NCBI GenBank assembly: GCA_903869675.1
Contig: CAIQAB010000022.1
Location: forward strand, 124,001-188,000
DNA: 64,000 nt
Direction: 5' to 3'
Source of the DNA: an uncultured Verrucomicrobiota bacterium
GTDB taxonomy: Bacteria > Verrucomicrobiota > Verrucomicrobiia > Opitutales > Opitutaceae
Shown: positions 54,608 to 63,902 of the stretch, one piece after another
Layout: each line of letters begins with the position of its first letter
How positions within the stretch are numbered: the first letter of the stretch is position 1
Program-made: the position numbers and the translations under genes
Notes under the pieces: model-generated
The model's database searches: none
Told to the model about the DNA's origin: nothing
Seen by the model: the letters and a program-made list of their open reading frames with translations, nothing else

Positions 54608-54627
54608 ATATTCCGATAAAGGAATAT
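54608..54627. promoter_or_regulatory. ArsR operator candidate
   Basis: Seven-base arms ATATTCC and GGAATAT flank six bases, giving a 20-base dyad 10 to 29 bases upstream of the arsR ATG. This is the usual form and position of an ArsR/SmtB-type operator. Between it and the start lies a TATAAT-like run on the minus strand, so repressor binding would block the promoter and the transcript leader would be very short. Confidence 0.65.
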
Positions 54628-54637
54628 GATTTCGCAA

Positions 54638-54667
54638 CAAAAAAAGACGTCCCGGCAGGACGTCTTT
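54638..54667 (-). terminator. Intrinsic terminator after the DEAD-box helicase gene
   Basis: On the minus strand the arms AAAGACGTCC and GGACGTCTTT surround a five-base loop and are followed by a T-run (the A-run at 54638-54645 of the plus strand). It lies 30-58 bases after the helicase stop and just upstream of the ars promoter. Confidence 0.85.
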
Positions 54668-54695
54668 GGTAAGCTTTGCTCGCAATCAGCGCGTC

Positions 54696-56297
54696 TCAGC
54701 GCCGGCCCCCGCGGGTGCCACGAGTGAGCCGACCAGCCGGCTTCGGCGCCGCCGCCTCGGCCTCCGCCAGCGCCTTTTCGTCGAAGAGTGCCGAGTAAAT
54801 GTAAGGGAATCCCTCAAGCTTCTTGCGCTCAATACTCGCCCCGATGAATCGCTCAATAGAACGGGCGTCTCGCACGTCTTCCTCGGTGACCAAAGTGTAG
54901 GCGTCGCCAGTGGTCTGAGCCCGGCCAGTCCGGCCGATGCGGTGCACATAGTCCTCCGCGTTCTCCGGGACGTCGTAGTTAACCACGTGGGATACACCGG
55001 CGATATCGAGGCCGCGCGCTGCAATGTCCGTCGCAACCAACACCTCGAAGGTGCCGTCCTTGAAACCCTGCAACGCCTCGACCCGCTCGCGCTGGCTGCG
55101 GTCAGAGTGAATCACACCCACCGAGTGGGACTCGCGCTGAAGCCGGTGGGCAATGCGATCCGCCCCCATCTTGGTCCGGGTAAAAATGATAACGCTCTTG
55201 AAGTCGGTGCGCTTCAACAGCTCGAGCAGCAGATCGAATTTCTGGGTGGCAACGACCGGGTAGAAGGCGTGCGCGACCGTCTCCGCCGCCGAGCGGGTGC
55301 GGCCGATCTTGATTTCCTGTGGATTACTCAAAGCCCAGCCCGCGAGCTGGGCTAGTTCCGGGGGCATCGTGGCGCTGAAGAAAAGCGTCTGCCGCGCTTT
55401 CGGGCACTTCTCGATGATGCGCTTCACGTCGGGCAGGAAACCCATGTCGAGCATCCGGTCGACCTCGTCCAGCACGAGGATCTCTACGCCGGCCAGGTTA
55501 GCCGTGCCCTGCTCGAGATGGTCCAATAGACGTCCAGGAGTGGCCGCGATCACATCAACGCCGCGCGCCAGATCCTCGCGCTGCTTGCCGTAGCCCACGC
55601 CACCGTAAACCACGGTCACGGTGAGATCGGTGTGCTTGGCGTATTTCTGGATCGCCTCCTCCACCTGCAACGCGAGCTCGCGGGTAGGCTCAAGCACAAG
55701 GCAGCGAGTCGGGCGCTGATGCGCCCGGAGACGGTGAATAATCGGCAGCGCAAAGGCCGCCGTCTTGCCAGTGCCAGTCTGAGCTGAACCGATGACGTCG
55801 CGACCCGCCAGCACCACCGGCACCGCCTGCGCCTGGATAGGCGTCGGATCATTATAACCCATCTCGGCAACCGCGAAAGCGATCGCATCATTCAGACCGA
55901 GCTTCGTAAACGCCGTATCCTGCGGAGGAATTGCCACCGCGACCTTGGGCTTGATGGGCTCCGACCGGGGGTGGTCAAAAGTATGGTCAGTCCGCGGCTT
56001 CTCGATCCGCTCCGTTCCCGCACTGGACCCGCCGGAACCGCCGCGCCGCTCCCCGCCTCGACCCCGGCCGGCCGCATACCCGCCCTCACGTCCGGAGCGG
56101 GGCTCCCGGCGCCCATCGCGACCGGCCCCGCGGCCCCGGCCGGAACCCGCAGAATCCCGTCCTCGCGATTCATGGGCCGGGGCGGGCTCGGCGGAGGCCG
56201 AACGGCCACGCGCAGTCGGAGCAGTCTTTACGGGGATCTGGGCAGCGGACGAAGGCGCGAACACGGCGCGCAACTTCGAGAGGATTTTCTTCAGCAT
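54696..56297 (-). CDS. DEAD-box RNA helicase, RhlE-like
   Basis: A protein of 533 aa. It begins with a 120-residue arginine/glycine-rich extension (RGRGAGRDGRREPRSG), then a complete DEAD-box core: Q motif around FTKLGLNDAIAFAV and NDPTPIQ, Walker A SAQTGTGKTAAFALP, PTRELA, SAT, ARGLDIAGV and HRIGRTGRA. Walker B is DEVD rather than DEAD. The RhlE-type order and DRMLDMGF extension suggest a cold- or ribosome-related RNA remodelling role. Basic C-terminus. Start ATG 56297; separated from the rhomboid gene by 60 bases on the same strand. Confidence 0.94.
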   Translation of the reverse strand: MLKKILSKLRAVFAPSSAAQIPVKTAPTARGRSASAEPAPAHESRGRDSAGSGRGRGAGRDGRREPRSGREGGYAAGRGRGGERRGGSGGSSAGTERIEKPRTDHTFDHPRSEPIKPKVAVAIPPQDTAFTKLGLNDAIAFAVAEMGYNDPTPIQAQAVPVVLAGRDVIGSAQTGTGKTAAFALPIIHRLRAHQRPTRCLVLEPTRELALQVEEAIQKYAKHTDLTVTVVYGGVGYGKQREDLARGVDVIAATPGRLLDHLEQGTANLAGVEILVLDEVDRMLDMGFLPDVKRIIEKCPKARQTLFFSATMPPELAQLAGWALSNPQEIKIGRTRSAAETVAHAFYPVVATQKFDLLLELLKRTDFKSVIIFTRTKMGADRIAHRLQRESHSVGVIHSDRSQRERVEALQGFKDGTFEVLVATDIAARGLDIAGVSHVVNYDVPENAEDYVHRIGRTGRAQTTGDAYTLVTEEDVRDARSIERFIGASIERKKLEGFPYIYSALFDEKALAEAEAAAPKPAGRLTRGTRGGRR

Positions 56298-56357
56298 GAC
56301 TTTGGAGTTAACGTTTCTCGTTTCACCCGCCTTGGCAACCCCGCAGCTTGACGCGCC

Positions 56358-57038
56358 CTACCGTCGCCGCCTTTTGGGCCACGCTAGAGCAAGCACCAAT
56401 CCGGTCAAAAAGCCGCCGGCATGCGCCCACCACGCCACCCCGCCCGCGCCGGTTGACTCCGCCAACAACGAACCCACTCCGGCGTAGGCCTGCAGCGCAA
56501 ACCAGAGCACGAGAAACAGCGCTGCCGGCACCGGCAACACGGGCACGACCCAAGGCACCAAGGCAAACACCCAGGAACGCGGGAAAAAAATCAAATAAGC
56601 CCCGAGCACACCCGAAATCGCCCCGCTCGCCCCAACCATCGGCGCCTGTGAACCAAGATCCGTCGCCACCTGCGTCAGCGCCGCGACCAAACCCGAAACC
56701 ACGTATAAAAAACCAAAGCCCAAAAAGCCGAGCCGATCCTCCACGTTGTTGCCAAAGACCCACAGAAACCAGCAATTCCCCAGCACATGCGCCACCCCGC
56801 CATGAAGGAACATCGAGGTCGCCACCGTGGCCCACTGAGCTGGGTCCGCCACCCCCGCCAGCCACCGCGCCGGCACTAGCGCATGTGTCGTGATCCAAGC
56901 CTCAAAGCCCTTTTCACCGGCGAACATCAAGGATACCTCATAACCAAAGGCACCCAGACACGCGGCGATAAGTAGCGCAGTTAACACCGGCGCTCGGCGG
57001 TGCGGTGCTGTATCCCAAAGCGGCAACATACGGGCCAT
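56358..57038 (-). CDS. Rhomboid-family intramembrane serine protease
   Basis: A protein of 226 aa with six hydrophobic helices. Catalytic residues are in place: Ser138 in GASGAISG and His206 in WWAHAGGF, with HGGVAHVLGNCWFLWVFG as the conserved loop-helix 2 region. It should cleave membrane-spanning substrates within the lipid bilayer. ATG 57038 is used; a further frame upstream has no family content. The gene is divergent from the ATP-grasp gene, with only 92 bases between their starts. Confidence 0.93.
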   Translation of the reverse strand: MARMLPLWDTAPHRRAPVLTALLIAACLGAFGYEVSLMFAGEKGFEAWITTHALVPARWLAGVADPAQWATVATSMFLHGGVAHVLGNCWFLWVFGNNVEDRLGFLGFGFLYVVSGLVAALTQVATDLGSQAPMVGASGAISGVLGAYLIFFPRSWVFALVPWVVPVLPVPAALFLVLWFALQAYAGVGSLLAESTGAGGVAWWAHAGGFLTGLVLALAWPKRRRR

Positions 57039-57130
57039 TCCAAACACCCGGACCGCACCCGCCAACCCCCAAACACCTCCGCCGTAGCGCTTGCCCCCGG
57101 TCACCCCGCCCGCCCAAACTGCCTGCCCGC

Positions 57131-59647
57131 ATGCCCACGACGCCGGTCAACGTTCAAACCGCCCTGCCCGCCCTGAGCCCCGCTCAGCGCCGAACGCTCC
57201 GCCCCCGGCTAAGCCTTTCCATCCGCGATGCCAGCCTGACCGATCTCTCCCTCCGGGAAGACGCCTCCGGCCGGGCTCCCGCGCATTTCTGGACCCTTGA
57301 ACCCACTCCGCTCATCCTCACGGCCGAGGAGTGGACCCCGCTCGAAGCCGGCCTCCGCCAGCGTGCCCGCCTGGTCAACGCCCTGCTGGTCGATCTCTAC
57401 CACCGCCAACAATGCCTGCGCGCCGGCATCCTCCCGCCCGAGGCCGTGCTGTCCGACCCCTTCTACCGCCGCCCCTGCCTCGGCCTCGAACCCGAACGCG
57501 CAAATCCGGCCACCCTCCTGCGCTTTGACCTCGTCCGCACCCCCGACGGTTGGCGCTGCGTCCAAACCCGATCAAACACCCCCATCGGCCTTAGCTACGC
57601 GGTGCAAAACCGCCGCTTCATGACCCAGGAGGCCGGCGACCTTTACCGCACCCTGCCCGATTACCACAGCGTCATCAACTTCCCCCTCCAGCTGCTGCAC
57701 GCCTTGAGAGCCCTCGCGCCTCGCGACCGCCCCTCCCCCTCGATCGTGGTCCTGACCGCCGGGCCCCACGACGCCTTTTACTCCGAACACAGCTTCCTCG
57801 CCCGTAAAATGGGCCTGCCCCTCGCCCGCGGCGACGACTTGCTCGTTCTTGATAACACCGTATACTTCAAAACCGTCGCCGGCCTCGAACGCGTCGACGT
57901 GATCTACCGCCGCCTGAATGACGCCCATATCGACCCGGTGGTGTTTTCCACCGACCGAGAGACCGCCGGCATCCCCGGCTTGATCCAATGCATCCGCGCC
58001 GGTCGCGTTGCCCTGGCCAATACCATTGGAACCGGCCTGGCGGAAAGTCAGGTGATTGAGGCTTACCTGCCCCGTCTGGCTAAATTTTACCTCGGCGAAA
58101 AACTCCTGCTGCCCGCGCCAGAGACCTACGCCTGCGGCGATCCCGATCGTCTCGAGCAAATCGTCGACCAGCACGACCGCTTCATCATTCGCCCCGCCCA
58201 CGAGTCGCCCGACAACTACACCGTGACCCGGCCCGCCCACCGCCGCCCGCTTCTGTCCGCCGCCGGCCTCGATCGCCGCATCCTGCGCAACCCCCACGCC
58301 TACATCGCCCAGGCCACCCCCGGGGCCCTCGCCATCGACGGCCGCCGGCCAGGCGGACGCGCCGCCGCCGTGCCCTTCTGCCTGAGCACTTTCGTGCTGA
58401 CCGACGACCGCCGCCAAGACGTCTTCCCTGGCGGCCTCATCCACCTCGGATCCGCCGTGCCCCCCGCCGGCCGCGTGGGCGCCGCCGCCGATACCCTTGT
58501 TCTGCTCGGGTCGCACAACTCCGGCGGCATCGCAGATCTCGAAGCCCACGATCCCGGCGATTCCCTGCATCCCTCCCAGCTCGGCTCCCGCGCCGCCGAA
58601 AGCCTTTTCTGGCTGGGCCGCTACCTCGAACGCGCCGAGGCCACCGCCCGGATGCTCGCCATTCTAGACGACGTCGCCCTGGAGGAGATCCCCGCCCGCG
58701 ACCGACGCCATTGGCTACCTGTCTGGCGCGGCCTGCTCGAAGCCACCGGCCATTCCGGGCCAAGGCTCGACGCCCGCACCCGCCCCCATGAAACCTTCGG
58801 GGCCGACCTCGCCTGGCGCCTTACCCTCGACTCCGCCACCCCCGGGTCGATCACCGCCGCCATCGGGTCCGTGCTCTACAACGCCAGCCAGCTGCGCGAT
58901 TATCTCTCGCCGGAAACCTGGCGCGTGCTGACCCGCCTCCACACCCGGCTTGAGGCCCTCCGCCACCGCACCCTTCCCGCGAACCCCGCCGCCGCCGCCA
59001 AACTTCGCCAGCGTCTGGCCGGCGAGGCCGAGCAAACCGTGCTCGACCACGTGCCCGCCTTCCACGCCACCGCCGACCATACCATGCTGCACGATGCCGC
59101 CTGGCACTTTCTCCGGCTCGGCGTGTTCCTAGAGCGCGCCATCATGACCTGTAGCGCCCTCCGGCACGTCCTAGGAGCCCACGCTCGTCCCGGCCGACCC
59201 CGGCCAGGGCACTACCGCGACAATCCCGAGCTTTCCGCCCTGCTGCGCATGCTCGGTTCGCAAGACGCCTACCGGAGGCTATACCAAGCCCGCAGCCAGC
59301 CGCGCTACGTCGCCGAGTTCTTCCTGCAGCAGCCCGACGCGCCGCACGGCCTTTTCCACCTTGTCCATGCGATGAAACAAAGCCTGGCCGCCATCCGCCA
59401 GGAAAGCGACCCCACCGCCGGCCCCGGCGCACCCGAGCGCGCTGCGCAGGAGCTGTTGTTGTTCCTCGGCGAGCTCAAACCCGCTCCCCACTTCCGCGGT
59501 GAAAGCGATCTGCCACCATTGGAAAAACTGCTTTCCGATCTTTTGGAACGCCTCTACGCCCTGTATCCGGTCTTTAATGACCACCACTTCAGCCATCAGG
59601 CCCGCCTCGCACCCGCCGAGGCCCAGCCGGAACTGGGCCTGGCCTGA
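57131..59647 (+). CDS. Circularly permuted ATP-grasp protein fused to an alpha-E domain
   Basis: A protein of 838 aa. The N-terminal part (about 1-470) has the circularly permuted type 2 ATP-grasp features: DPFYRRPCLGLE, the FDLVR-x-PDGWRCVQTR block, RLNDAHIDPVVF, and a FIIRPAHESPDN/ ILRNPHAYIAQ segment. The C-terminal half (about 510-838) is an alpha-E helical domain (DUF403) beginning SLFWLGRYLERAEATARMLAI. Such proteins usually accompany transglutaminase-type proteases and may make peptide-like bonds; no such protease is seen here. Role unknown. Followed by tgt, 58 bases away. Confidence 0.9.
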   Translation: MPTTPVNVQTALPALSPAQRRTLRPRLSLSIRDASLTDLSLREDASGRAPAHFWTLEPTPLILTAEEWTPLEAGLRQRARLVNALLVDLYHRQQCLRAGILPPEAVLSDPFYRRPCLGLEPERANPATLLRFDLVRTPDGWRCVQTRSNTPIGLSYAVQNRRFMTQEAGDLYRTLPDYHSVINFPLQLLHALRALAPRDRPSPSIVVLTAGPHDAFYSEHSFLARKMGLPLARGDDLLVLDNTVYFKTVAGLERVDVIYRRLNDAHIDPVVFSTDRETAGIPGLIQCIRAGRVALANTIGTGLAESQVIEAYLPRLAKFYLGEKLLLPAPETYACGDPDRLEQIVDQHDRFIIRPAHESPDNYTVTRPAHRRPLLSAAGLDRRILRNPHAYIAQATPGALAIDGRRPGGRAAAVPFCLSTFVLTDDRRQDVFPGGLIHLGSAVPPAGRVGAAADTLVLLGSHNSGGIADLEAHDPGDSLHPSQLGSRAAESLFWLGRYLERAEATARMLAILDDVALEEIPARDRRHWLPVWRGLLEATGHSGPRLDARTRPHETFGADLAWRLTLDSATPGSITAAIGSVLYNASQLRDYLSPETWRVLTRLHTRLEALRHRTLPANPAAAAKLRQRLAGEAEQTVLDHVPAFHATADHTMLHDAAWHFLRLGVFLERAIMTCSALRHVLGAHARPGRPRPGHYRDNPELSALLRMLGSQDAYRRLYQARSQPRYVAEFFLQQPDAPHGLFHLVHAMKQSLAAIRQESDPTAGPGAPERAAQELLLFLGELKPAPHFRGESDLPPLEKLLSDLLERLYALYPVFNDHHFSHQARLAPAEAQPELGLA

Positions 59648-59705
59648 CGCTCCCGGCCGAAAAAACGGCTTGGACGCCGCCGGCGCCCTCGCGGATGTTT
59701 GCCCC

Positions 59706-60851
59706 ATGCCCGTCCCTCACTTCGACCTGCTGCTGACCGATCCGCACACCGCCGCCCGCCGCGGCCGCCTGCGCACCCGCCACGGAGTGGTCGAGACACC
59801 CATTTTCATGCCGGTCGGCACCCAGGGCACGGTCAAGGGCGTCAGCCCCGTCCAGCTCCGCGAGCTCGGGGCCCAGATCATCCTCGGCAACACCTACCAC
59901 CTCAACCTCCGCCCCACCAGCGAACTGGTGCGCGAAATCGGGGGTCTGCACAAGTTCATGGGCTGGGACGGCCCGATTCTCACCGACAGCGGCGGCTTTC
60001 AGGTTTTCTCGCTCGCCAAGCTCCGCAAGATGCACCCAGACGGGGTCGAGTTCCAAAGTCACCTCGACGGCAAAAAATGTTTCCTCGGCCCGCGCGAGGT
60101 CATGGCCATTCAGGCCAACCTCGGCAGCGATATCGCCATGGTGATCGACGAGTGCCCGCCCTGGCCCTGCGAACGCGACGCCACCGCCGCCGCCTGCGCC
60201 CGCTCTCTGCGCTGGGCCGCGCAGTGCAAACAGATCGCCACTGATTCAGGCTTCCTCGCCACCGGTCACCACGTCTTCGCCATCGTCCAGGGCTCCACCT
60301 ACGATGACCTGCGCCGCGAAGCCGCCGAGGCCCTCGGTGACCTCGATTTCCCCGGCTATGCCGTCGGCGGCGTGAGCGTAGGCGAGCCCGAGCCCGAGAT
60401 GCTAAAACAAGTCGGAGCCACCACCCCCTTTCTGCCCGCCGATAAACCCCGCTACACCATGGGCCTGGGCACCCCGCCGCAGATGCTAAAGATGATCGCG
60501 CTGGGCGTGGACATGTTCGATTGCGTGCTGCCCAGCCGCGTCGCCCGCAACGGCCTGGTGTTCACCCCCGACGGACCGCTCAACCTTCGCAACGAGCGCT
60601 TCCGCGCCGACCCCGGCCCCATCCACACCGAGGCCGTCAACTACGCCACGAACTTCTCCCGCGCCTACCTGCGCCACCTCCTTATCGCCGGCGAGATCCT
60701 CGGCTGCACGCTGCTGACCATTCACAACCTCGCCTTCTATCTCGACCTGATGGCGCAGGCCCGCGCCCACCTCGAAGCTGGCGACTTCGCCGCTTGGCAC
60801 CGCGCCTGGATCACTCGCTACCAGGCCGGGGCCGATGCCCGCCTAGTCTGA
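59706..60851 (+). CDS. tgt: tRNA-guanine transglycosylase Tgt lacking its zinc cysteines
   Basis: A protein of 381 aa that should exchange the wobble guanine of GUN-anticodon tRNAs for preQ1 in queuosine synthesis. The active-site residues are intact: Asp94 in [12 protein letters not shown], the nucleophile Asp272 in [14 protein letters not shown], and the GGVSVGEP and MGLGTPPQ blocks. The zinc site is altered: the usual ECDCYTC segment reads EAVNYAT (309-315), so all three cysteine ligands are gone, while His340 (TIHNLAFY) remains. Length is normal and neighbouring residues ([10 protein letters not shown]) are conserved, so this is not a frameshift. No que genes are in view. Confidence 0.93.
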   Translation: MPVPHFDLLLTDPHTAARRGRLRTRHGVVETPIFMPVGTQGTVKGVSPVQLRELGAQIILGNTYHLNLRPTSELVREIGGLHKFMGWDGPILTDSGGFQVFSLAKLRKMHPDGVEFQSHLDGKKCFLGPREVMAIQANLGSDIAMVIDECPPWPCERDATAAACARSLRWAAQCKQIATDSGFLATGHHVFAIVQGSTYDDLRREAAEALGDLDFPGYAVGGVSVGEPEPEMLKQVGATTPFLPADKPRYTMGLGTPPQMLKMIALGVDMFDCVLPSRVARNGLVFTPDGPLNLRNERFRADPGPIHTEAVNYATNFSRAYLRHLLIAGEILGCTLLTIHNLAFYLDLMAQARAHLEAGDFAAWHRAWITRYQAGADARLV

Positions 60852-60921
60852 CGCGCGCGCGGCTGCCAGCCGTCCTTCACGTTCAGTTTACGTTTTGGGC
60901 TTTCCGTTTTCAGTTTTCCTG

Positions 60922-61866
60922 ATGTCCACTATCCCAATGCGCATACTCGTCACTGGCGGCGCCGGCTTTCTCGGTTCTCATCTCTGCGACCGTCTCCTCA
61001 AAGACGGTCATGAGGTCATTGCTCTCGATAACTTCTTCACCGGGCGCAAAACCAACATCGCCCACCTCCTCGGCCGACCAGATTTCGAACTCGTCCGCCA
61101 CGATGTGATCGACCCCTTCAAGTTCGAGGTAGATCAGATCTACAACCTCGCCTGCCCCGCCTCGCCTCCCCACTACCAATACAACGCCATCAAGACGGTG
61201 AAGACCTCCGTGATGGGAGCGATCAACTGCCTCGGCCTCGCCAAACGCACCCGCGCCCGCGTCTTCCAAGCCAGCACTTCCGAGGTCTACGGCGACCCCG
61301 CCGTCCATCCCCAGCCGGAAAGCTACTGGGGCAACGTCAACCCCATCGGCATCCGCTCCTGCTACGACGAAGGCAAACGCGTGGCCGAGACCCTGTTCAT
61401 GGACTACCATCGCCAGAACGAGGTCGATATCCGCATCGTGCGAATCTTCAACACCTATGGCCCCCGCATGCACCCCAATGACGGCCGCGTGGTATCAAAC
61501 TTCATCGTGCAGGCGCTGAAGGGCGAGGATATCACCATCTACGGCGACGGCCTGCAGACGCGCTCGTTCTGCTACGTTGACGACCTCATCGAGGGCTTCG
61601 TGCGCCTGATGAATCAGGACGCCGTCACCGGCCCGATCAACATCGGCAACCCCGGCGAGTTCACCATGCTCCAACTCGCCGAGCTCACCCTTAAGCTTAC
61701 CGGCAGCGCCTCGAAAATCGTGCACCGCCCCCTCCCCGGCGACGACCCCAAGCAACGCCGTCCCGACATCACCCTGGCCCAAAAACACCTGAACAACTGG
61801 GGTCCCACCGTGGCGCTTGAGGAAGGCCTCAGCCGCACCATCGCCTACTTCCGCACGCAGGTCTGA
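60922..61866 (+). CDS. UDP-glucuronate decarboxylase / UDP-xylose synthase family
   Basis: An extended short-chain dehydrogenase of 314 aa that converts UDP-glucuronate to UDP-xylose. The NAD loop is [16 protein letters not shown], followed by [12 protein letters not shown] and the catalytic YDEGK ([14 protein letters not shown]), typical of this family and different from GalE (YxxxK context). [19 protein letters not shown] and [11 protein letters not shown] also match. It supplies sugar nucleotides for surface polysaccharides. ATG 60922; gap of 70 bases from tgt. Confidence 0.93.
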   Translation: MSTIPMRILVTGGAGFLGSHLCDRLLKDGHEVIALDNFFTGRKTNIAHLLGRPDFELVRHDVIDPFKFEVDQIYNLACPASPPHYQYNAIKTVKTSVMGAINCLGLAKRTRARVFQASTSEVYGDPAVHPQPESYWGNVNPIGIRSCYDEGKRVAETLFMDYHRQNEVDIRIVRIFNTYGPRMHPNDGRVVSNFIVQALKGEDITIYGDGLQTRSFCYVDDLIEGFVRLMNQDAVTGPINIGNPGEFTMLQLAELTLKLTGSASKIVHRPLPGDDPKQRRPDITLAQKHLNNWGPTVALEEGLSRTIAYFRTQV

Positions 61867-61897
61867 GTAAAGCAGCCGCCTGGCCCAAGCTCTTGGC

Positions 61898-62989
61898 ATG
61901 CCGGTTGCAAACCTGAGGGGCATGTTCTTAGCGCCGTCCTTTAGCGTCCTGCTAGCCGTTCCGCTCTTCTTCACCACCTTAAAAGCGGGCTCGGCGGCGG
62001 AGATTTTTCGCCCCAAGGTCGTGGTGGTGGCCACCTTCGAGATCGGGGCCGACACCGGCGACGAACCCGGAGAGTTCCAATTCTGGGCCGAGCGAGACCA
62101 CCTCACCGGGTCCATCATGGTGCCCGGACTCGACCACCCGGTGCGCTACAACCCCGCCACCGGCGTGTTTGGCGTGGTCTCCGGCACCACCGTGCGCTCC
62201 GGCCTGCAAATCTTCGCGCTCGGCCTCGACCCACGTTTTGACTTTTCCCGCAGCTATTGGCTGATCAACGGCATCGCGGGCGTAGACCCAAGCCGGGCGG
62301 CAGAGGGCAGCGCCGCCTGGGCCCGCCATATCATCGACGGTGATATCGCGTATGAAATCGACAGCCGCGAAGCACCGTCGGACTGGCCCTACGGCATCAT
62401 GGCGCTAGGCAACAATAGCCCCTTGGCCAAACCAGTCATTCCCGCTTGGGCCCCGAAACCGATGGCGTGGACGCTCAACCCCGGCCTCGTCGCCTGGGCC
62501 TACGGGAAGACCAAGGACCTCGCGCTTGCCGATTCGCCGGAGGCCGCCGCCCACCGCTCGCTCTACACCGATTTTCCAGCGGCTCAAAAGGGCCCCGTAG
62601 TGCTGCTGGGTGACAGCTTCGCATCCTGTCGCTATTGGCACGGAGCCGTCATGCAAAAATGGGCCGACGACTGGGCCGCGCTTTACACGGACGGCCGGGG
62701 CGACGCCACCATGACGAACATGGAAGACCACGGCCTCGCCAACGCCCTCACCCGCCTCGACGCAATCGGGAAAGTCCGTTTCGACCGCGTGCTCGTCCTC
62801 CGCACCGGCAGCAATTTTTCGCGTCCGCCCGCCGGCCAGCCCGCCCACGCCAGCATGGTAGCCGAGTATCAAGGCATGCTGCCCGCACTGGAGGCCGCGC
62901 ACCGCGTCGGCTCGACCGTGGTCGCCGCGCTGCTGGCCAACTGGGCCGCCTGCGAGACTACCCCGCCCTGCGCCTCAGCAGCAGAATAA
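61898..62989 (+). CDS. Purine nucleoside permease (NUP family)
   Basis: A protein of 363 aa with a signal peptide and the NUP family sequence: RPKVVVVATFEIGADTGDEPGEF, GLDHPVRYNPATGVFGVV, SGTTVRSGLQIFALGLDPRF, YWLINGIAGVDP and LLGDSFASCRYWHG. Members are described as purine nucleoside transporters, though the sequence resembles nucleoside phosphorylase folds and could be a periplasmic binding or enzymatic protein. Start ATG 61898, with ATG 61922 as an alternative. The last 121 bases overlap the end of the convergent amidase gene. Confidence 0.9.
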   Translation: MPVANLRGMFLAPSFSVLLAVPLFFTTLKAGSAAEIFRPKVVVVATFEIGADTGDEPGEFQFWAERDHLTGSIMVPGLDHPVRYNPATGVFGVVSGTTVRSGLQIFALGLDPRFDFSRSYWLINGIAGVDPSRAAEGSAAWARHIIDGDIAYEIDSREAPSDWPYGIMALGNNSPLAKPVIPAWAPKPMAWTLNPGLVAWAYGKTKDLALADSPEAAAHRSLYTDFPAAQKGPVVLLGDSFASCRYWHGAVMQKWADDWAALYTDGRGDATMTNMEDHGLANALTRLDAIGKVRFDRVLVLRTGSNFSRPPAGQPAHASMVAEYQGMLPALEAAHRVGSTVVAALLANWAACETTPPCASAAE

Positions 62990-63468
62990 CCTGTCCCAAA
63001 GCGTCCCGCGATGGCCGCCCGCAGGCGTGCCCACTCGGCCGGCGCGAGGTCATCCTTCCGGCTCGGGGCGATCTGGCGGTGATCGGTCATCCAATGGAGC
63101 GACCAACTTAACTCCTCCCAGCGCGGAGCCAGCCACTCCAGCGCCGAGGCCACCTGCGCCTCTGTGAGCGGCGCCAGCCGCGTATCGCCGGCAAAACTTA
63201 CTCCGAGGAGGAAGGCGTTGCAGCCTTCCCGTCCGTGAAAAACCGACTCCCCCGCGTGCCACGCCACGTGCTCGTCCGCCACCAACCGCGCCCGCGCACC
63301 ATCCGCCGCGATCACCACATGGTAGCTCACCCGGCTCTCCGGCCGCGCCATAAACGCCAGCGTTTCCCCAAAGGGCATCACGGTATGGTGAAAACACACA
63401 CCCCGCCGCTCGTGCACCGGCAAGGTGGCGTGGTTGGGCGATGCTGCGTTGAACTCGGGGAACGGCAT
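62869..63468 (-). CDS. N-acetylmuramoyl-L-alanine amidase-like (Amidase_2) protein
   Basis: A protein of 199 aa. A GGAGGG ribosome binding site (63475-63482 on the minus strand) sets the start at ATG 63468. Zinc ligands typical of the amidase_2/PGRP fold are seen: His in CFHHTVMPFGE, the His in AWHAGES, and the late HRQIAPSRKDDL, with the SYHVVIAADG strand. It would cut the amide between muramic acid and the stem peptide. No signal peptide is seen, so it may act in recycling (AmpD type). The last ~40 residues are unlike the family and overlap the permease gene. Confidence 0.85.
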   Translation of the reverse strand: MPFPEFNAASPNHATLPVHERRGVCFHHTVMPFGETLAFMARPESRVSYHVVIAADGARARLVADEHVAWHAGESVFHGREGCNAFLLGVSFAGDTRLAPLTEAQVASALEWLAPRWEELSWSLHWMTDHRQIAPSRKDDLAPAEWARLRAAIAGRFGTGYSAAEAQGGVVSQAAQLASSAATTVEPTRCAASSAGSMP

Positions 63469-63489
63469 GATTTTTCCCTCCATGCCTTT

Positions 63490-63867
63490 CTAGAGACCGC
63501 GCCAAGCTGCGCCGAACATCGATACCATCAAGCCCAGCCTGAGCGCACCCTCAAAGGTAAGCACCCCCAGGACCCAGCGCAGCGCGCAGCTGCCGCGCAG
63601 GGCGAAGCCGCAGAGCGAAACCAATAATAGACAGGCGGCGTGTAGGCGGGTCGCCCCCTCACGGAGCAACCAAAGCAACCAGACGTTTTGCGCGCAGATG
63701 AGGACCACCCAGAGCAAGGCAATCGGCTCCGACGGACCCAGAGCGCGCGGATCGAGCCCGGCCTGGACTTGCTTCACCCCGAGAAAACGCTCGGCATAAA
63801 CCAGCTGCGCAATCTCGCAGGCCACGAAGACCGGCGCGAGAAAGGCAGCGGAGGGAGCGTGGTCCAT
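63490..63867 (-). CDS. Small membrane protein, unknown function
   Basis: A protein of 125 aa starting at ATG 63867, with four hydrophobic segments (for example IALLWVVLICAQNVWLLWLL and ACLLLVSLCGFAL). I recognise no family. It ends 22 bases before the amidase gene on the same strand, so the two may be co-transcribed. Confidence 0.7.
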   Translation of the reverse strand: MDHAPSAAFLAPVFVACEIAQLVYAERFLGVKQVQAGLDPRALGPSEPIALLWVVLICAQNVWLLWLLREGATRLHAACLLLVSLCGFALRGSCALRWVLGVLTFEGALRLGLMVSMFGAAWRGL

Positions 63868-63902
63868 CGGCGGAGGCAATCAGGCGGGACTAGGCCGCGG
63901 AG

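Noticed and set aside
57572-58570. 332-codon minus-strand frame opposite the ATP-grasp gene
   Set aside because: Glycine/valine-rich shadow with no recognisable motif.
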